Notes under the pieces: generated by a model
The model's input: only the letters and a program-made list of their open reading frames with translations
Told to the model about the DNA's origin: nothing
The model's database searches: none
Assembly (NCBI RefSeq): GCF_006491645.1
Contig: NZ_VDCZ01000008.1
Coordinates: 141,492-205,491 of the forward strand
Reading direction: 5' to 3'
Origin: Flavobacterium profundi
Lineage (GTDB): Bacteria > Bacteroidota > Bacteroidia > Flavobacteriales > Flavobacteriaceae
Length of the DNA: 64,000 nt
Made by a program: the position numbers and the translations under genes
Shown here: one piece after another, positions 27,517 through 35,673 of the stretch
Layout: every line of letters starts with the position of its first letter
Position numbering within the stretch: position 1 is the stretch's first letter

Positions 27517-28149
27517 ATGAAAAAACTTTTGTTTTTATTTGTAAGCTCTATTCTGTTGTCATGTAGTAATGATTCTAATGATAATTCTGGTGAAACCACT
27601 AATTCTGTTGCTTTTTTTAAAGCTACTGTTGGTTCTACTACTTTAAATTATATTCAAGACAATTCAAGTAATCCTAGTTATTATAATCAACCTTATGTAG
27701 GTTATAGTGGTATAAGTAGTAATAGATCTTATTACTACGCTGCTGCTATGGTTCCTTTTAGCGGTTTTGATGATTTTCCTTCTTTAGAATTAACGATGCA
27801 CAATATGTATCAGTCTGATGATGAAGCTAGTGAAACGGTTAATTTTAATACAACGTTTGCTGTAAAACCTGTTAACTTTATTACTTACGAACAAGATAAT
27901 AATTTGGTAAAAGGGGTAAGTGTAACTTATAAAAATGCTAACGGTGATTTATATACTACTTTAGCGGGTAGTCAAGATAATAGTGCCATTATGTATAACA
28001 CAGGTGTTGCTGGAACGAATGATTTTGGTTTTCAAACACAAACTATTACAGGATCTGTGAATTGTAAATTGTATAATGAAAATGACGTGAATGATGTAAT
28101 CGTATTAACGAACGGTACATTTAAGCTTGTTTTTCAAGAGTTTGATTAA
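27517..28149 (+). CDS. Hypothetical lipoprotein
   Basis: The 210-residue protein has a lipoprotein signal peptide (MKKLLFLFVSSILLSC, lipobox LLSC, Cys16) followed by an Asn/Ser/Asp-rich linker. The mature part is rich in Tyr, Asn, Ser and Thr with predicted beta strands (AFFKATVGSTTLNYI, TGSVNCKLYNENDVNDVIVLTNGTFKLVF). No family is recognised; the ending resembles lipoproteins with a beta-sandwich domain. The gene is monocistronic, divergent from the small CxxC gene and closed by a bidirectional terminator. Confidence 0.8.
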   Translation: MKKLLFLFVSSILLSCSNDSNDNSGETTNSVAFFKATVGSTTLNYIQDNSSNPSYYNQPYVGYSGISSNRSYYYAAAMVPFSGFDDFPSLELTMHNMYQSDDEASETVNFNTTFAVKPVNFITYEQDNNLVKGVSVTYKNANGDLYTTLAGSQDNSAIMYNTGVAGTNDFGFQTQTITGSVNCKLYNENDVNDVIVLTNGTFKLVFQEFD

Positions 28150-28170
28150 TATTAAATCAAAATAGTTTAA

Positions 28171-28201
28171 AAAAAAGAGGTTCAAAACGAACCTCTTTTT
28201 T
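28171..28201. terminator. Bidirectional terminator between lipoprotein gene and asd
   Basis: Arms 28171-28183 and 28189-28201 (AAAAAAGAGGTTC/GAACCTCTTTTTT) are perfect 13-base complements around a 5-base loop. They suit both converging genes. Confidence 0.92.
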
Positions 28202-28205
28202 GATA

Positions 28206-29195
28206 TTATACTAAATTGTTTTTAAGTAAGTATTCCGCTATTTGAATGGTATTGGTTGCAGCTCCTTTTCTAAGGTTATCAGCCACAATCCATAAATTTA
28301 AAGTGTTGGGTTGACTTTCATCTCTGCGAATTCTACCTACAAAAACATCATCTTTTCCTTCAGCATATAAAGGCATTGGATAGGTAAAAGTGTCTAAATT
28401 GTCTTGAACCGTAACACCATCTGTTTGGTGTAATAATTGTCTTACTTCTGCAACATCAAAATCATTTTCAAACTCTACATTTACAGCTTCACTATGTCCA
28501 CCAACTACAGGAATACGAATAGCCGTAGCAGTTACTGCAATTGTTTTATCATCTAATATCTTTTGGGTTTCACGAACTAATTTCATTTCTTCTTTGGTAT
28601 ACCCATTGTTTTCAAAAACATCACATTGTGGAATTGCATTTCTATGAATCTGATATTTATAAGCCATTTCACCTTTCGCTCCAGCATATTCATTTTCTAA
28701 CTGTTGCACAGCTTTTACACCTGTTCCTGTAATGGATTGATAGGTTGAAACAACAATTCTTTTAATTTTATATTTTTTATGCAGCGGTGCCAAAGCCATA
28801 ACCATTTGAATGGTAGAGCAGTTAGGATTTGCAATAATTTTATCATCCTTAGTTAAAACAGAAGCATTGATTTCTGGAACGACTAGTTTTTTAGTAGCAT
28901 CCATTCTCCAAGCCGAAGAGTTATCAATAACAGTAGTACCCGCTTCAGCAAATTTTGGAGCCCAATGTAATGAAGTTTCTCCTCCTGCAGAAAAAACAGC
29001 AATTTCAGGTTGCATGTCAACAGCGGTTTGCAAACCAACTACTTTATACGTTTTACCATTCCAAGCTACTTCTTTTCCAATCGATTTTTCAGAAGCAACT
29101 AAAATTAATTCGCTTACAGGAAAATTTCTTTCTTGTAATACTTTAAGCATGATTTCGCCAACCATTCCGGTAGCACCAACTACTGCAACTTTCAT
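28206..29195 (-). CDS. asd: Aspartate-semialdehyde dehydrogenase
   Basis: The enzyme reduces aspartyl phosphate to aspartate semialdehyde with NADPH, the second step toward lysine/diaminopimelate, threonine and methionine. The 329-residue protein has the nucleotide loop GATGMVGEIML at residues 7-17, the catalytic Cys126 in ANPNCSTIQM and the acid-base His234 in VVGGHSEAV, with the Arg just before it (IRIP). Length is normal. Aspartate kinase, the preceding pathway step, is encoded separately at 60828-62081. An exact -7-like element lies 22 bases upstream (complement of 29217-29224). Confidence 0.97.
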   Translation of the reverse strand: MKVAVVGATGMVGEIMLKVLQERNFPVSELILVASEKSIGKEVAWNGKTYKVVGLQTAVDMQPEIAVFSAGGETSLHWAPKFAEAGTTVIDNSSAWRMDATKKLVVPEINASVLTKDDKIIANPNCSTIQMVMALAPLHKKYKIKRIVVSTYQSITGTGVKAVQQLENEYAGAKGEMAYKYQIHRNAIPQCDVFENNGYTKEEMKLVRETQKILDDKTIAVTATAIRIPVVGGHSEAVNVEFENDFDVAEVRQLLHQTDGVTVQDNLDTFTYPMPLYAEGKDDVFVGRIRRDESQPNTLNLWIVADNLRKGAATNTIQIAEYLLKNNLV

Positions 29196-29286
29196 TTTTT
29201 TGTGAATTTAGTGATGCAAAAATATAGAATAATTTTGGTAGAATTACTAGAAAAAAAATATTTCACAAAAATTTATATTTGTAACA

Positions 29287-29323
29287 TTTTTTTAAAAAAA
29301 ATACCCTGAATAGATTTCAGGGT
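29287..29323 (-). terminator. Terminator of mscL
   Basis: Arms 29303-29310 and 29316-29323 (ACCCTGAA/TTCAGGGT) form an 8-bp stem with a 5-base loop. On the minus strand it runs into eight T (complement of the A-run ending at 29301). Confidence 0.85.
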
Positions 29324-29349
29324 TTAGTTAGAATAGGTAGTGTAGCGGA

Positions 29350-29754
29350 CTATTTATTTTTTAATAAATCTCTAATTTGAATTAATAATTCCTCTTGTGT
29401 TGGTCCAGCAGGAGTAGCAGGAGCAGCCTCTTCTTTTTTCTTCAATGCATTTACTCCTTTCACAATCATAAACATAACAAAAGCAACAATGATGAAATCA
29501 ATCACATTTGTAAGAAACTCTCCCCAAAGTACTGCTACTTCTCCTTCTACAACTCCTTCTGCATTCGTAACGCCTTCATGAATAATAAACTTTAAATCTT
29601 TAAAATCAGATTGGAAAATCAAACCAATTAATGGAGATACAATACCGCCAGTAAAGGAAGAAACTACCTTATTGAAAGCCGCTCCCATAACGAAACCGAC
29701 TCCTATGTCAATAAGATTTCCTTTCATTGCAAATTCTTTAAACTCTTTAAGCAT
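29350..29754 (-). CDS. mscL: Large-conductance mechanosensitive channel
   Basis: The 134-residue protein matches MscL, the homopentameric inner-membrane safety valve for osmotic downshock. It starts MLKEFKEFAMKGNLIDIGVGFVMGAAF with the amphipathic N-helix and first transmembrane helix carrying the conserved glycines. The loop includes SPLIGLIFQSDFKDLKF, the second helix is VIDFIIVAFVMFMIVKG, and a charged C-terminal helix (EELLIQIRDLLKNK) follows an Ala/Pro-rich linker. It lies 66 bases downstream of murF-alr on the same strand and is the last gene before a terminator. Confidence 0.97.
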   Translation of the reverse strand: MLKEFKEFAMKGNLIDIGVGFVMGAAFNKVVSSFTGGIVSPLIGLIFQSDFKDLKFIIHEGVTNAEGVVEGEVAVLWGEFLTNVIDFIIVAFVMFMIVKGVNALKKKEEAAPATPAGPTQEELLIQIRDLLKNK

Positions 29755-29820
29755 AATGTCTTTTTTTAGTTAGTTAATTTGTTAAGTGTAAGCTAATTTA
29801 ATAAAAAAACTTACATTATT

Positions 29821-32265
29821 TTAGTTTTTGTAAAAAACGCGTTTCACGCGTTGTGAAATTCCTGTTAAGATTTCGTAAGGAATGGTTTCGGTTACTGTTG
29901 CAATTTCAGTAATATTCGGGTTTTCCCCAAAAATAATCACTTCATCACCAGCTATACAAGAAATGGAAGTAACGTCTACCATTAACATGTCCATGCAAAT
30001 ATTGCCTAAAATAGAAGCTTTTTGATTTTTTATGACAACATACCCTTTTTCATTTCCCCAAGCTCTTCGAATGCCATCTGCATATCCAATAGGAATAGTT
30101 GCTACTTTCATGCTTTTATTTACCATAAATTTTCGGCTGTAGCCAATACTTTCTCCTTCTTCAACTTCCCTAATTTGAGAAATTACACTTTTTAAAGTAC
30201 TTACATTTTGAAGATTATTTCTTTCTGCCTTTGAATTACCCATGCCATATAATCCAATTCCTAATCGCACCATTTCTAATTGCATTTCTTGAGCATAATT
30301 AAAAATACCAGAAGTATTTAAGATATGACGAATAGGTTGTATGTCTAAAGCGTTTATAATTTTTTGCGAAAGCAAATGAAAGCGTTCAAATTGTAACTGT
30401 GTAAAGTCGTCAAAATGGGTATCATCTGAAGCTGATAAATGAGAAAAAACACTTTTCACCATTACAAAATTATTGTTGCGTAAAAGAGAAATTAGTGTAT
30501 CCATATCATTTGCTTCAAACCCTAATCGATGCATGCCTGTATCTAATTTAATGTGGATAGGATAGGAGGTAATATTTTTTTGTTGGGTCAATTGTAAAAA
30601 GGCTTGTAAACCCGTAATTGAGTAAATTTCTGGTTCTAAATCATAAGCAATCATGGCTGGAAAACTACTGTTTTCAGGATTCAATACCATAATGGGTAAT
30701 GTAATGCCTGCTTTTCTCAATTCGATACCTTCATCTGCAAAAGCGACACCTAAATAATCAACGGAATTGTGTTCGAGTAGTTTGGCTATTTCAAAACCAC
30801 CATTTCCATAACCAAATGCTTTCACCATAACCATGATTTTGGTGTTGGAATGCAATTTGGATTTGTAAAAATTGAGGTTGTGCGTTAAAGCATCCAGATT
30901 AATTTCGAGAACAGTCTCATGTTTTTTTTCTTCTAGAAGCACCACAATTTCATCAAAGTTGAAGCTTCGTGCTCCTTTTATTAAAATGGTTTCATTTTGA
31001 AAAGATTGCGTATTGAACTGTTTTAAAAAATCTATAGTCGCACCAAAAGCAATTACATTGGGCAATTCCGATAAATATTTTGAAATGGTTTCCCCAATGA
31101 CAATGATTCGGTCAATATTATTATTTTGAATAGCCAATGCAACTTTTTGATAGAGCTTATCAATAGGTAAGCCTCCTTGGAAAATATCAGAAAGTATGAT
31201 GGTCTTTTTAGAATGTAATTTTTGTTGCTCTAAGAAATCCAGAGCAATTTTTAAGGATTGGTAATCTGATGAATAGGAATCGTCAATTAATACACAACCG
31301 TTAATTCCTTTTTTGGCTTGCAGCCTAATTTCAACAGGATATAATTTTTGAAGGCGCTCTTGTATAATTGGGGTGTCAATCTTTAAATACAATAAAGTAG
31401 CCATACATGTCATGGCATTGTTTACTGCGATACTGTCTTGAAAAGGAATCGTTACTTCAAAACTGTTGTTTTGATAGTGTATTTGAATAACGGTTTTTTG
31501 GTTTTCTTGGGTTTTTATACTCCCAAAAACAGTCGCTTTTTCATCCGTAAGACTCCAAGTAAATGTGGGTACTTTAATGTGTTTTTCAACTACTTCATTT
31601 CTTGGAAGAATTACCACTTCACAAGAAGTAAAAAGTCGGGTTTTTTCTACTATTTTTTCTTCTAAGGAGCTAAATCCCTCTTCGTGAGCAATTCCTAAAT
31701 GTGTAAATACGCCTATAGTAGGATGAATGATGTTTTCCAAATTCCTCATTTCATTTTTTTGAGAAATTCCAGCTTCAAAAATACCTAGATTGTGATTTTC
31801 ATTGGTTCCAAAAATAGACAAGGGAACACCTACTTGTGAATTGTAACTTTTAGGGTTTCTTACAATGCTATAGTCCGGACTGAGTAAGAAATTCAACCAT
31901 TCTTTCACTATTGTTTTTCCATTGCTTCCTGTAATTCCAATAATGGGAAAATGAAAGAGGTTACGATAATATTTTGCTGTTTTTTGTAACGCTTTAGTAG
32001 TATTTTGAACTGCTAAAAATGTGGCTTTATCCACATAATTTTCAGGTACTTTTTCTACTACGAAAAAGCGAACCCCTTTTTTAATCAGTTCGGCAATATA
32101 ATGATGACCGTCATGGTTTTGCCCTTTTAATGCAAAAAATAAAGTTCCAGCATTATTCTGTAACGATCGGCTGTCAATTGAAATGTTCTCAATGATAAAA
32201 TCATCAGCAATACCTGCGATTTTTGCCTGGATATGAGGAATAATATTTTGAATAGAAAAGGTCAC
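29821..32265 (-). CDS. Bifunctional MurF ligase / alanine racemase
   Basis: This 814-residue fusion joins two peptidoglycan precursor steps. Residues of about 1-440 are MurF, which adds D-Ala-D-Ala to UDP-MurNAc-tripeptide; the ATP loop is GITGSNGKT with Lys117. Residues of about 450-814 are a PLP-dependent alanine racemase: Lys482 in VMVKAFGYGNGG binds PLP, and GYSRKF and the C-terminal GNICMDMLMVDV segment are typical. The racemase thus supplies the D-Ala consumed by the ligase partner pathway. Such fusions are known in Bacteroidota. Translation begins at GTG 32265, immediately after the tdk stop; no in-frame ATG occurs before the conserved N-terminus ends. Confidence 0.96.
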   Translation of the reverse strand: MTFSIQNIIPHIQAKIAGIADDFIIENISIDSRSLQNNAGTLFFALKGQNHDGHHYIAELIKKGVRFFVVEKVPENYVDKATFLAVQNTTKALQKTAKYYRNLFHFPIIGITGSNGKTIVKEWLNFLLSPDYSIVRNPKSYNSQVGVPLSIFGTNENHNLGIFEAGISQKNEMRNLENIIHPTIGVFTHLGIAHEEGFSSLEEKIVEKTRLFTSCEVVILPRNEVVEKHIKVPTFTWSLTDEKATVFGSIKTQENQKTVIQIHYQNNSFEVTIPFQDSIAVNNAMTCMATLLYLKIDTPIIQERLQKLYPVEIRLQAKKGINGCVLIDDSYSSDYQSLKIALDFLEQQKLHSKKTIILSDIFQGGLPIDKLYQKVALAIQNNNIDRIIVIGETISKYLSELPNVIAFGATIDFLKQFNTQSFQNETILIKGARSFNFDEIVVLLEEKKHETVLEINLDALTHNLNFYKSKLHSNTKIMVMVKAFGYGNGGFEIAKLLEHNSVDYLGVAFADEGIELRKAGITLPIMVLNPENSSFPAMIAYDLEPEIYSITGLQAFLQLTQQKNITSYPIHIKLDTGMHRLGFEANDMDTLISLLRNNNFVMVKSVFSHLSASDDTHFDDFTQLQFERFHLLSQKIINALDIQPIRHILNTSGIFNYAQEMQLEMVRLGIGLYGMGNSKAERNNLQNVSTLKSVISQIREVEEGESIGYSRKFMVNKSMKVATIPIGYADGIRRAWGNEKGYVVIKNQKASILGNICMDMLMVDVTSISCIAGDEVIIFGENPNITEIATVTETIPYEILTGISQRVKRVFYKN

Positions 32266-32862
32266 TTATTCTTTGGCTTCTTTGTTTTCTTTTAAAGCTT
32301 TGTAAAAAGCAGCTCTACTAAGAGGTTCGTATTCTTCGGTTTCTCCAAGTAAAACTAATTTTTCATCTTGTGATTTCCTAAAACTATAATTGGCTAGGTT
32401 TCCAGTTCGAGTACAAACCGCATGTACTTTGGTTACATATTCGGCTGTAGCCATTAAATTAGGCATTGGGCCAAAAGGATTGCCTTTAAAATCCATATCC
32501 AAACCCGCTACAATAACACGAATTCCACTATTCGCTAAATCGTTACAAACTGATACAATTTCGTCATCAAAAAATTGAGCTTCATCAATTCCCACCACAT
32601 CACAGCCTTGTGCTAAAATACGAATGTTTCCAGCGACAGGAACAGGTGTGGAACGAATTTCATTGGAATCATGCGAAACCACCATTTCATCATGATAACG
32701 AGTATCTACTTCAGGTTTAAAAATTTCTACTTTTTGTTTGGCAAATTGTGCTCTTTTTAAACGTCGAATTAACTCTTCTGTTTTTCCTGAAAACATCGAC
32801 CCGCAGATAACTTCTATCCAGCCAAATTGTTCAGATTGGTTTACTGTATTTTCTAGAAACAT
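32266..32862 (-). CDS. tdk: Thymidine kinase (type II)
   Basis: The enzyme phosphorylates thymidine for nucleotide salvage. The 198-residue protein has the P-loop [12 protein letters not shown] (Lys27), the catalytic Glu94 in GIDEAQFF and the substrate lasso region near 150-185. The usual zinc site of four Cys/His is degenerate: only Cys150 of AVCTRTG remains, with Thr153, Ser182 and Ala185 at the other expected positions. The gene is followed with no gap by murF-alr, so the two are co-translated. It is divergent from the acidic coiled-coil gene. Confidence 0.95.
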   Translation of the reverse strand: MFLENTVNQSEQFGWIEVICGSMFSGKTEELIRRLKRAQFAKQKVEIFKPEVDTRYHDEMVVSHDSNEIRSTPVPVAGNIRILAQGCDVVGIDEAQFFDDEIVSVCNDLANSGIRVIVAGLDMDFKGNPFGPMPNLMATAEYVTKVHAVCTRTGNLANYSFRKSQDEKLVLLGETEEYEPLSRAAFYKALKENKEAKE

Positions 32863-32897
32863 TTTGTTTTTTTCAGTCGATTAATAGTATTTTCTGC

Positions 32898-32905
32898 TAT
32901 TTTTG
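32898..32905 (+). promoter_or_regulatory. Candidate -7 element of the acidic protein/rsmI operon
   Basis: TATTTTTG at 32898-32905 is an exact TAnnTTTG match. No TTG lies at the expected -33 spacing. The implied transcript start falls just past the in-frame ATG at 32908, which supports the downstream ATG at 32965 as the real start. Confidence 0.4.
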
Positions 32906-32964
32906 TAATGGGAACAAATTTATTAAAAAACCACCCATATATTCAATTTCTATTCTATAAAGTT

Positions 32965-33804
32965 ATGAAGAAAAAATTAGAAGCCGAATTAATCAGTATT
33001 GCACATCGTGTTTTAAAATTAAAAAATCGTTCAGAAACTAAACAATTGCAAGAAGAAGCAAAGAAATTATACGAACAATTAACGATTCTACGTTTTTATG
33101 AGGAAAATTTTGAAGCGATTAAAGCGGAAATTTCACCAGAAGAACTAGAAGCAAAATTGGAAGCGCCTGTTGTAGCTGAAGAAGCAAAAACTGTAACTCC
33201 AATTGTAACAGAAGTACCTATGGAAATGAAGGAAGCGGTTCTGGAGGAAGTTGAAGAAACAGAAGAGGAACCTGTTTTAAAAGAAGAGGAAGCGCAAAAA
33301 GAACAACCTGCTTTATTTGATGGTCTTGCGATGGACGATTACAAAGAAGTGGATTTTGTAAAAGTGGAAGAGGTGGCTAAAGAAATTGAAAAAGCACCCG
33401 ATATCACTTTTGAAAAAATAGAAGTGGCTGCTCCAGTAGAAGAAGTCGTTGAAGAACCAGTAGAAGAAGTTGCTGCCACAATTGAGCCAAAAAAAATGGA
33501 ACCTGAAACTATTTTTGAAGCCAAGAAAACTTTTGATGAAGAACCTAGAACAATGTCATTAAATGATAGATTGACTCGCGGTATTTCTTTTGGATTAAAC
33601 GATCGTATTGCTTTTGAAAAGAGATTGTTTGGCGGAAGTGCGCAAGATTTCAATCGAGTTTTATCGCAATTGAATACTTTCGATTCTTTCGAAGAAGCCA
33701 AAGATTTTATCAATGATTTTGTGAAGCCAGATTACGATAATTGGGAAGGCAAAGAAGAATATGAAACGCGTTTTTTAGAAATTATTGAGCGCAAGTTTAA
33801 TTAA
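32965..33804 (+). CDS. Conserved hypothetical protein, coiled-coil N-terminus and acidic middle
   Basis: The 279-residue protein from ATG 32965 starts MKKKLEAELISIAHRVLKLK. Residues 1-65 form a predicted helical coiled coil (SETKQLQEEAKKLYEQLTILRFYEENFEAI). Residues of about 70-195 are a low-complexity stretch rich in Glu, Val, Ala and Lys. Residues of about 200-279 look like a compact domain (SLNDRLTRGISFGLNDRIAFEKRLFGG, FDSFEEAKDFINDFVKPDYDNW). I do not know the function; the ends have the look of a conserved family in this group. It lacks a signal peptide and is followed 3 bases later by rsmI. Confidence 0.8.
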   Translation: MKKKLEAELISIAHRVLKLKNRSETKQLQEEAKKLYEQLTILRFYEENFEAIKAEISPEELEAKLEAPVVAEEAKTVTPIVTEVPMEMKEAVLEEVEETEEEPVLKEEEAQKEQPALFDGLAMDDYKEVDFVKVEEVAKEIEKAPDITFEKIEVAAPVEEVVEEPVEEVAATIEPKKMEPETIFEAKKTFDEEPRTMSLNDRLTRGISFGLNDRIAFEKRLFGGSAQDFNRVLSQLNTFDSFEEAKDFINDFVKPDYDNWEGKEEYETRFLEIIERKFN

Positions 33805-33807
33805 AAA

Positions 33808-34485
33808 ATGGGAAAACTTTTTTTAGTACCAACGCCAATTGGAAATCTTGAAGACATGACTTTTAGAGCCATTAAAGTGCTCCAAGAAGTGGATTTAATT
33901 TTAGCTGAGGATACGCGCAATAGTGGGAAACTGTTGAAGCATTTTGAAATCAACACACCCATGCACAGCCATCATATGCACAACGAGCATAAAACGGTGG
34001 ACAATTTAGTAAAACGAATGCAAGCTGGTGAAACCATTGCTTTAATTAGCGATGCAGGCACACCTGCTATTTCAGATCCTGGTTTTTTGTTAACCCGTGC
34101 GTGTGTCGAAAATGGTGTGGCTGTAGAATGTTTGCCTGGTGCCACTGCTTTTGTACCGGCTTTAGTAAATAGCGGTTTGCCCAATGATAAATTTGTCTTT
34201 GAAGGATTTTTACCCGACAAAAAAGGAAGACAAACGCGTTTTTTAGCCTTGGCAGAAGAAACCCGAACCATGATTTTATATGTTTCGCCACATAAATTGA
34301 ATAAAACATTAGCCGAATTTGTGCAATATTTTGGTGCCGACCGAAGAGTTACAGTTTCCAGAGAATTATCCAAATTACATGAAGAAACCGTTCGTGGTTC
34401 AGCCGAAGAAGTTTTACAACATTTTGAAGCCAAACCCGCAAAAGGAGAAATTGTGGTTTGTGTGGCTGGGAAAAGTTTAAAGTGA
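33808..34485 (+). CDS. rsmI: 16S rRNA (cytidine1402-2'-O)-methyltransferase
   Basis: RsmI uses S-adenosylmethionine to 2'-O-methylate C1402 in the decoding centre of 16S rRNA. The 225-residue protein opens with the family signature LFLVPTPIGNLEDMTFRAIKVL, followed by DLILAEDTRNSGKLLKHF, an SHHMHNEH segment, ALISDAGTPAISDPGFLL and ECLPGATAFVPALVNSGLP. It is somewhat short because the C-terminal extension of E. coli RsmI is absent, as in other Bacteroidota. It starts 3 bases after the acidic coiled-coil gene. Confidence 0.96.
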   Translation: MGKLFLVPTPIGNLEDMTFRAIKVLQEVDLILAEDTRNSGKLLKHFEINTPMHSHHMHNEHKTVDNLVKRMQAGETIALISDAGTPAISDPGFLLTRACVENGVAVECLPGATAFVPALVNSGLPNDKFVFEGFLPDKKGRQTRFLALAEETRTMILYVSPHKLNKTLAEFVQYFGADRRVTVSRELSKLHEETVRGSAEEVLQHFEAKPAKGEIVVCVAGKSLK

Positions 34486-34490
34486 TATTG

Positions 34491-34528
34491 AAATTAAAGT
34501 GAACAGTTTGAAATGCTCACTTTAATTT
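34491..34528. terminator. Bidirectional terminator between rsmI and a small gene
   Basis: Arms 34491-34502 and 34517-34528 (AAATTAAAGTGA/TCACTTTAATTT) are perfect 12-base complements around a 14-base loop. The stem is AT-rich and starts 5 bases after the rsmI stop. Confidence 0.7.
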
Positions 34529-34539
34529 TAAAAATAATT

Positions 34540-34770
34540 TTAATCAAATAGTTTATCAATGATTGATTCTAAAATTATAGCAGAACTTTTATCTTCTGAC
34601 TGAATTTTAAAACTATAATTGAATGGAGTTCCATCAATAATGATTATTCCTTTACATTCGATTTTTGCAAGTTCGCTCTCAAGCATGTTTTTTGTTTCTA
34701 AAAAAATAGAATTAAAAAAATCATTTTCACTTTCTTTTGAAAGCTTGACATTGTTAATAAGTGTTACCAT
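34540..34770 (-). CDS. Small hypothetical protein
   Basis: The 76-residue product (MVTLINNVKLSKESENDFFN...) has alternating helix and strand segments, including CKGIIIIDGTPFNYSFKIQS, and no signal peptide or membrane segment. I recognise no family. Support for a real gene is that it fills the gap between a convergent terminator (34491-34528) and the osmC promoter region, no longer competing frame overlaps it, and the terminator is shared. Its composition resembles its neighbours. It could be an accessory or recently acquired gene. Confidence 0.55.
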   Translation of the reverse strand: MVTLINNVKLSKESENDFFNSIFLETKNMLESELAKIECKGIIIIDGTPFNYSFKIQSEDKSSAIILESIIDKLFD

Positions 34771-34857
34771 TTGAATGTTTTTAAAAATTAATATATTACT
34801 TGATACTTATATTAATAACGAAAAGTGTTTTTTTATGTTACACTTTTGTAAAATGTC

Positions 34858-34865
34858 TACATTTG
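34858..34865 (+). promoter_or_regulatory. -7 element of the osmC-hopJ pair
   Basis: TACATTTG at 34858-34865 is an exact TAnnTTTG match 16 bases before the ATG at 34882. No TTG occurs at 17-23 spacing. Confidence 0.5.
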
Positions 34866-34881
34866 TAAGAAACACTACATC

Positions 34882-35307
34882 ATGACAACACATACCACAA
34901 CGACCACTTGGAAACACAACATGCAATTTGAGTCTACAAATCCTAGTGGCGAAACCTTTTTAATCAATGCTGCTCCTGAACATGGTGGAGCAGGAGCCGG
35001 TTTACGACCAAAAGCATTACTGTTGTCTTCCTTAGCAGGTTGTTCGGGTTTGGATGTGGCTTCTTTAATTGAAAAAATGAAACTAGAAGTAGCCGATTTT
35101 AAAATAGAAACGATTGCTAATTTAACCGAAGAGCATCCAAAAGTGTATGATGCGGTTACCGTTGAATATCATTTTTATGGAAAAAATCTAGACGAAAATA
35201 AACTTCAAAAAGCGGTGAATTTATCAGTGGAAAAATACTGCGGTGTCATGGAAATGTTTCGACAATTTGCCAAGATTGATATTAAAACTATTTTTCATCA
35301 CGAATAA
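34882..35307 (+). CDS. OsmC family peroxiredoxin-like protein
   Basis: The 141-residue cytoplasmic protein matches OsmC/Ohr-type proteins that reduce organic hydroperoxides through two cysteines. Cys54 (LAGCSGLDVASLIEKM) is in the position of the peroxidatic residue and Cys120 (VEKYCGVMEM) in that of the resolving one. The order beta strands, GLRPKALLLSSLAGC helix, and YHFYGKNLDENKLQKAV is typical. The subtype is closer to the YhfA/OsmC-like group than to Ohr. The HopJ-family gene starts 13 bases after its stop. Confidence 0.92.
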   Translation: MTTHTTTTTWKHNMQFESTNPSGETFLINAAPEHGGAGAGLRPKALLLSSLAGCSGLDVASLIEKMKLEVADFKIETIANLTEEHPKVYDAVTVEYHFYGKNLDENKLQKAVNLSVEKYCGVMEMFRQFAKIDIKTIFHHE

Positions 35308-35320
35308 TTTATTCTTTTAT

Positions 35321-35659
35321 ATGACGATTTCTAATTTGATTGAAGCGATTCAAAAAGCTGAAATTGTAGCCTTCTCAGAAGTAATTGCAACTATAGATGC
35401 CCATTTTGAATTTACACCAACACGTTTTACAAATGGTGCTGTAACAAACGAAGCCAATACCAATAATGGTTCGTGTAAAGTATTGGCTTTTGCTAAAATG
35501 TACCAATTAGAGGCGAAAGAAACCTTGTTTTTATTTGGGGAACATTATCAAAAAGTACTAGCAACAACAGATGAAATGGATCATCAAAATATTAGAAATT
35601 TTATCAACTCGGGTTGGGATGGCATTTCTTTTGAGGGAAATGCTTTGGAATTGAAATGA
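35321..35659 (+). CDS. HopJ type III effector family protein
   Basis: The 112-residue protein from ATG 35321 has the whole-length pattern of the HopJ family: VAFSEVIATIDAHFEFTPTRFTNGAV, NNGSCKVLAFAKMYQLEAKETLFLFGEHYQKVL and DHQNIRNFINSGWDGISFEG. Despite the family name, members are common in free-living bacteria with no type III secretion, so effector function is not implied. The frame can be extended to 35243, but that reads into osmC and adds an unrelated leader. It is cotranscribed with osmC, which suggests a stress-related cytoplasmic role (inference). Confidence 0.88.
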   Translation: MTISNLIEAIQKAEIVAFSEVIATIDAHFEFTPTRFTNGAVTNEANTNNGSCKVLAFAKMYQLEAKETLFLFGEHYQKVLATTDEMDHQNIRNFINSGWDGISFEGNALELK

Positions 35660-35673
35660 TTTGCTAATTGGGC

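Noticed and set aside
29788..29815. Weak TGTAAG/CTTACA hairpin between murF-alr and mscL as a terminator
   Set aside because: Six base pairs with a long A-rich loop is too weak to call; mscL may still be cotranscribed.
32908..32964. Upstream ATG of the acidic coiled-coil protein
   Set aside because: A -7 element at 32898-32905 places the transcript start at or after this codon, and the extension is unlike the conserved N-terminus.
33972..34433. Long minus-strand frame opposite rsmI
   Set aside because: rsmI has all its family motifs in this region; the antisense frame shows none.
35321..35659. HopJ protein as evidence for type III secretion
   Set aside because: No type III secretion genes are present and the family is widespread in non-pathogens.
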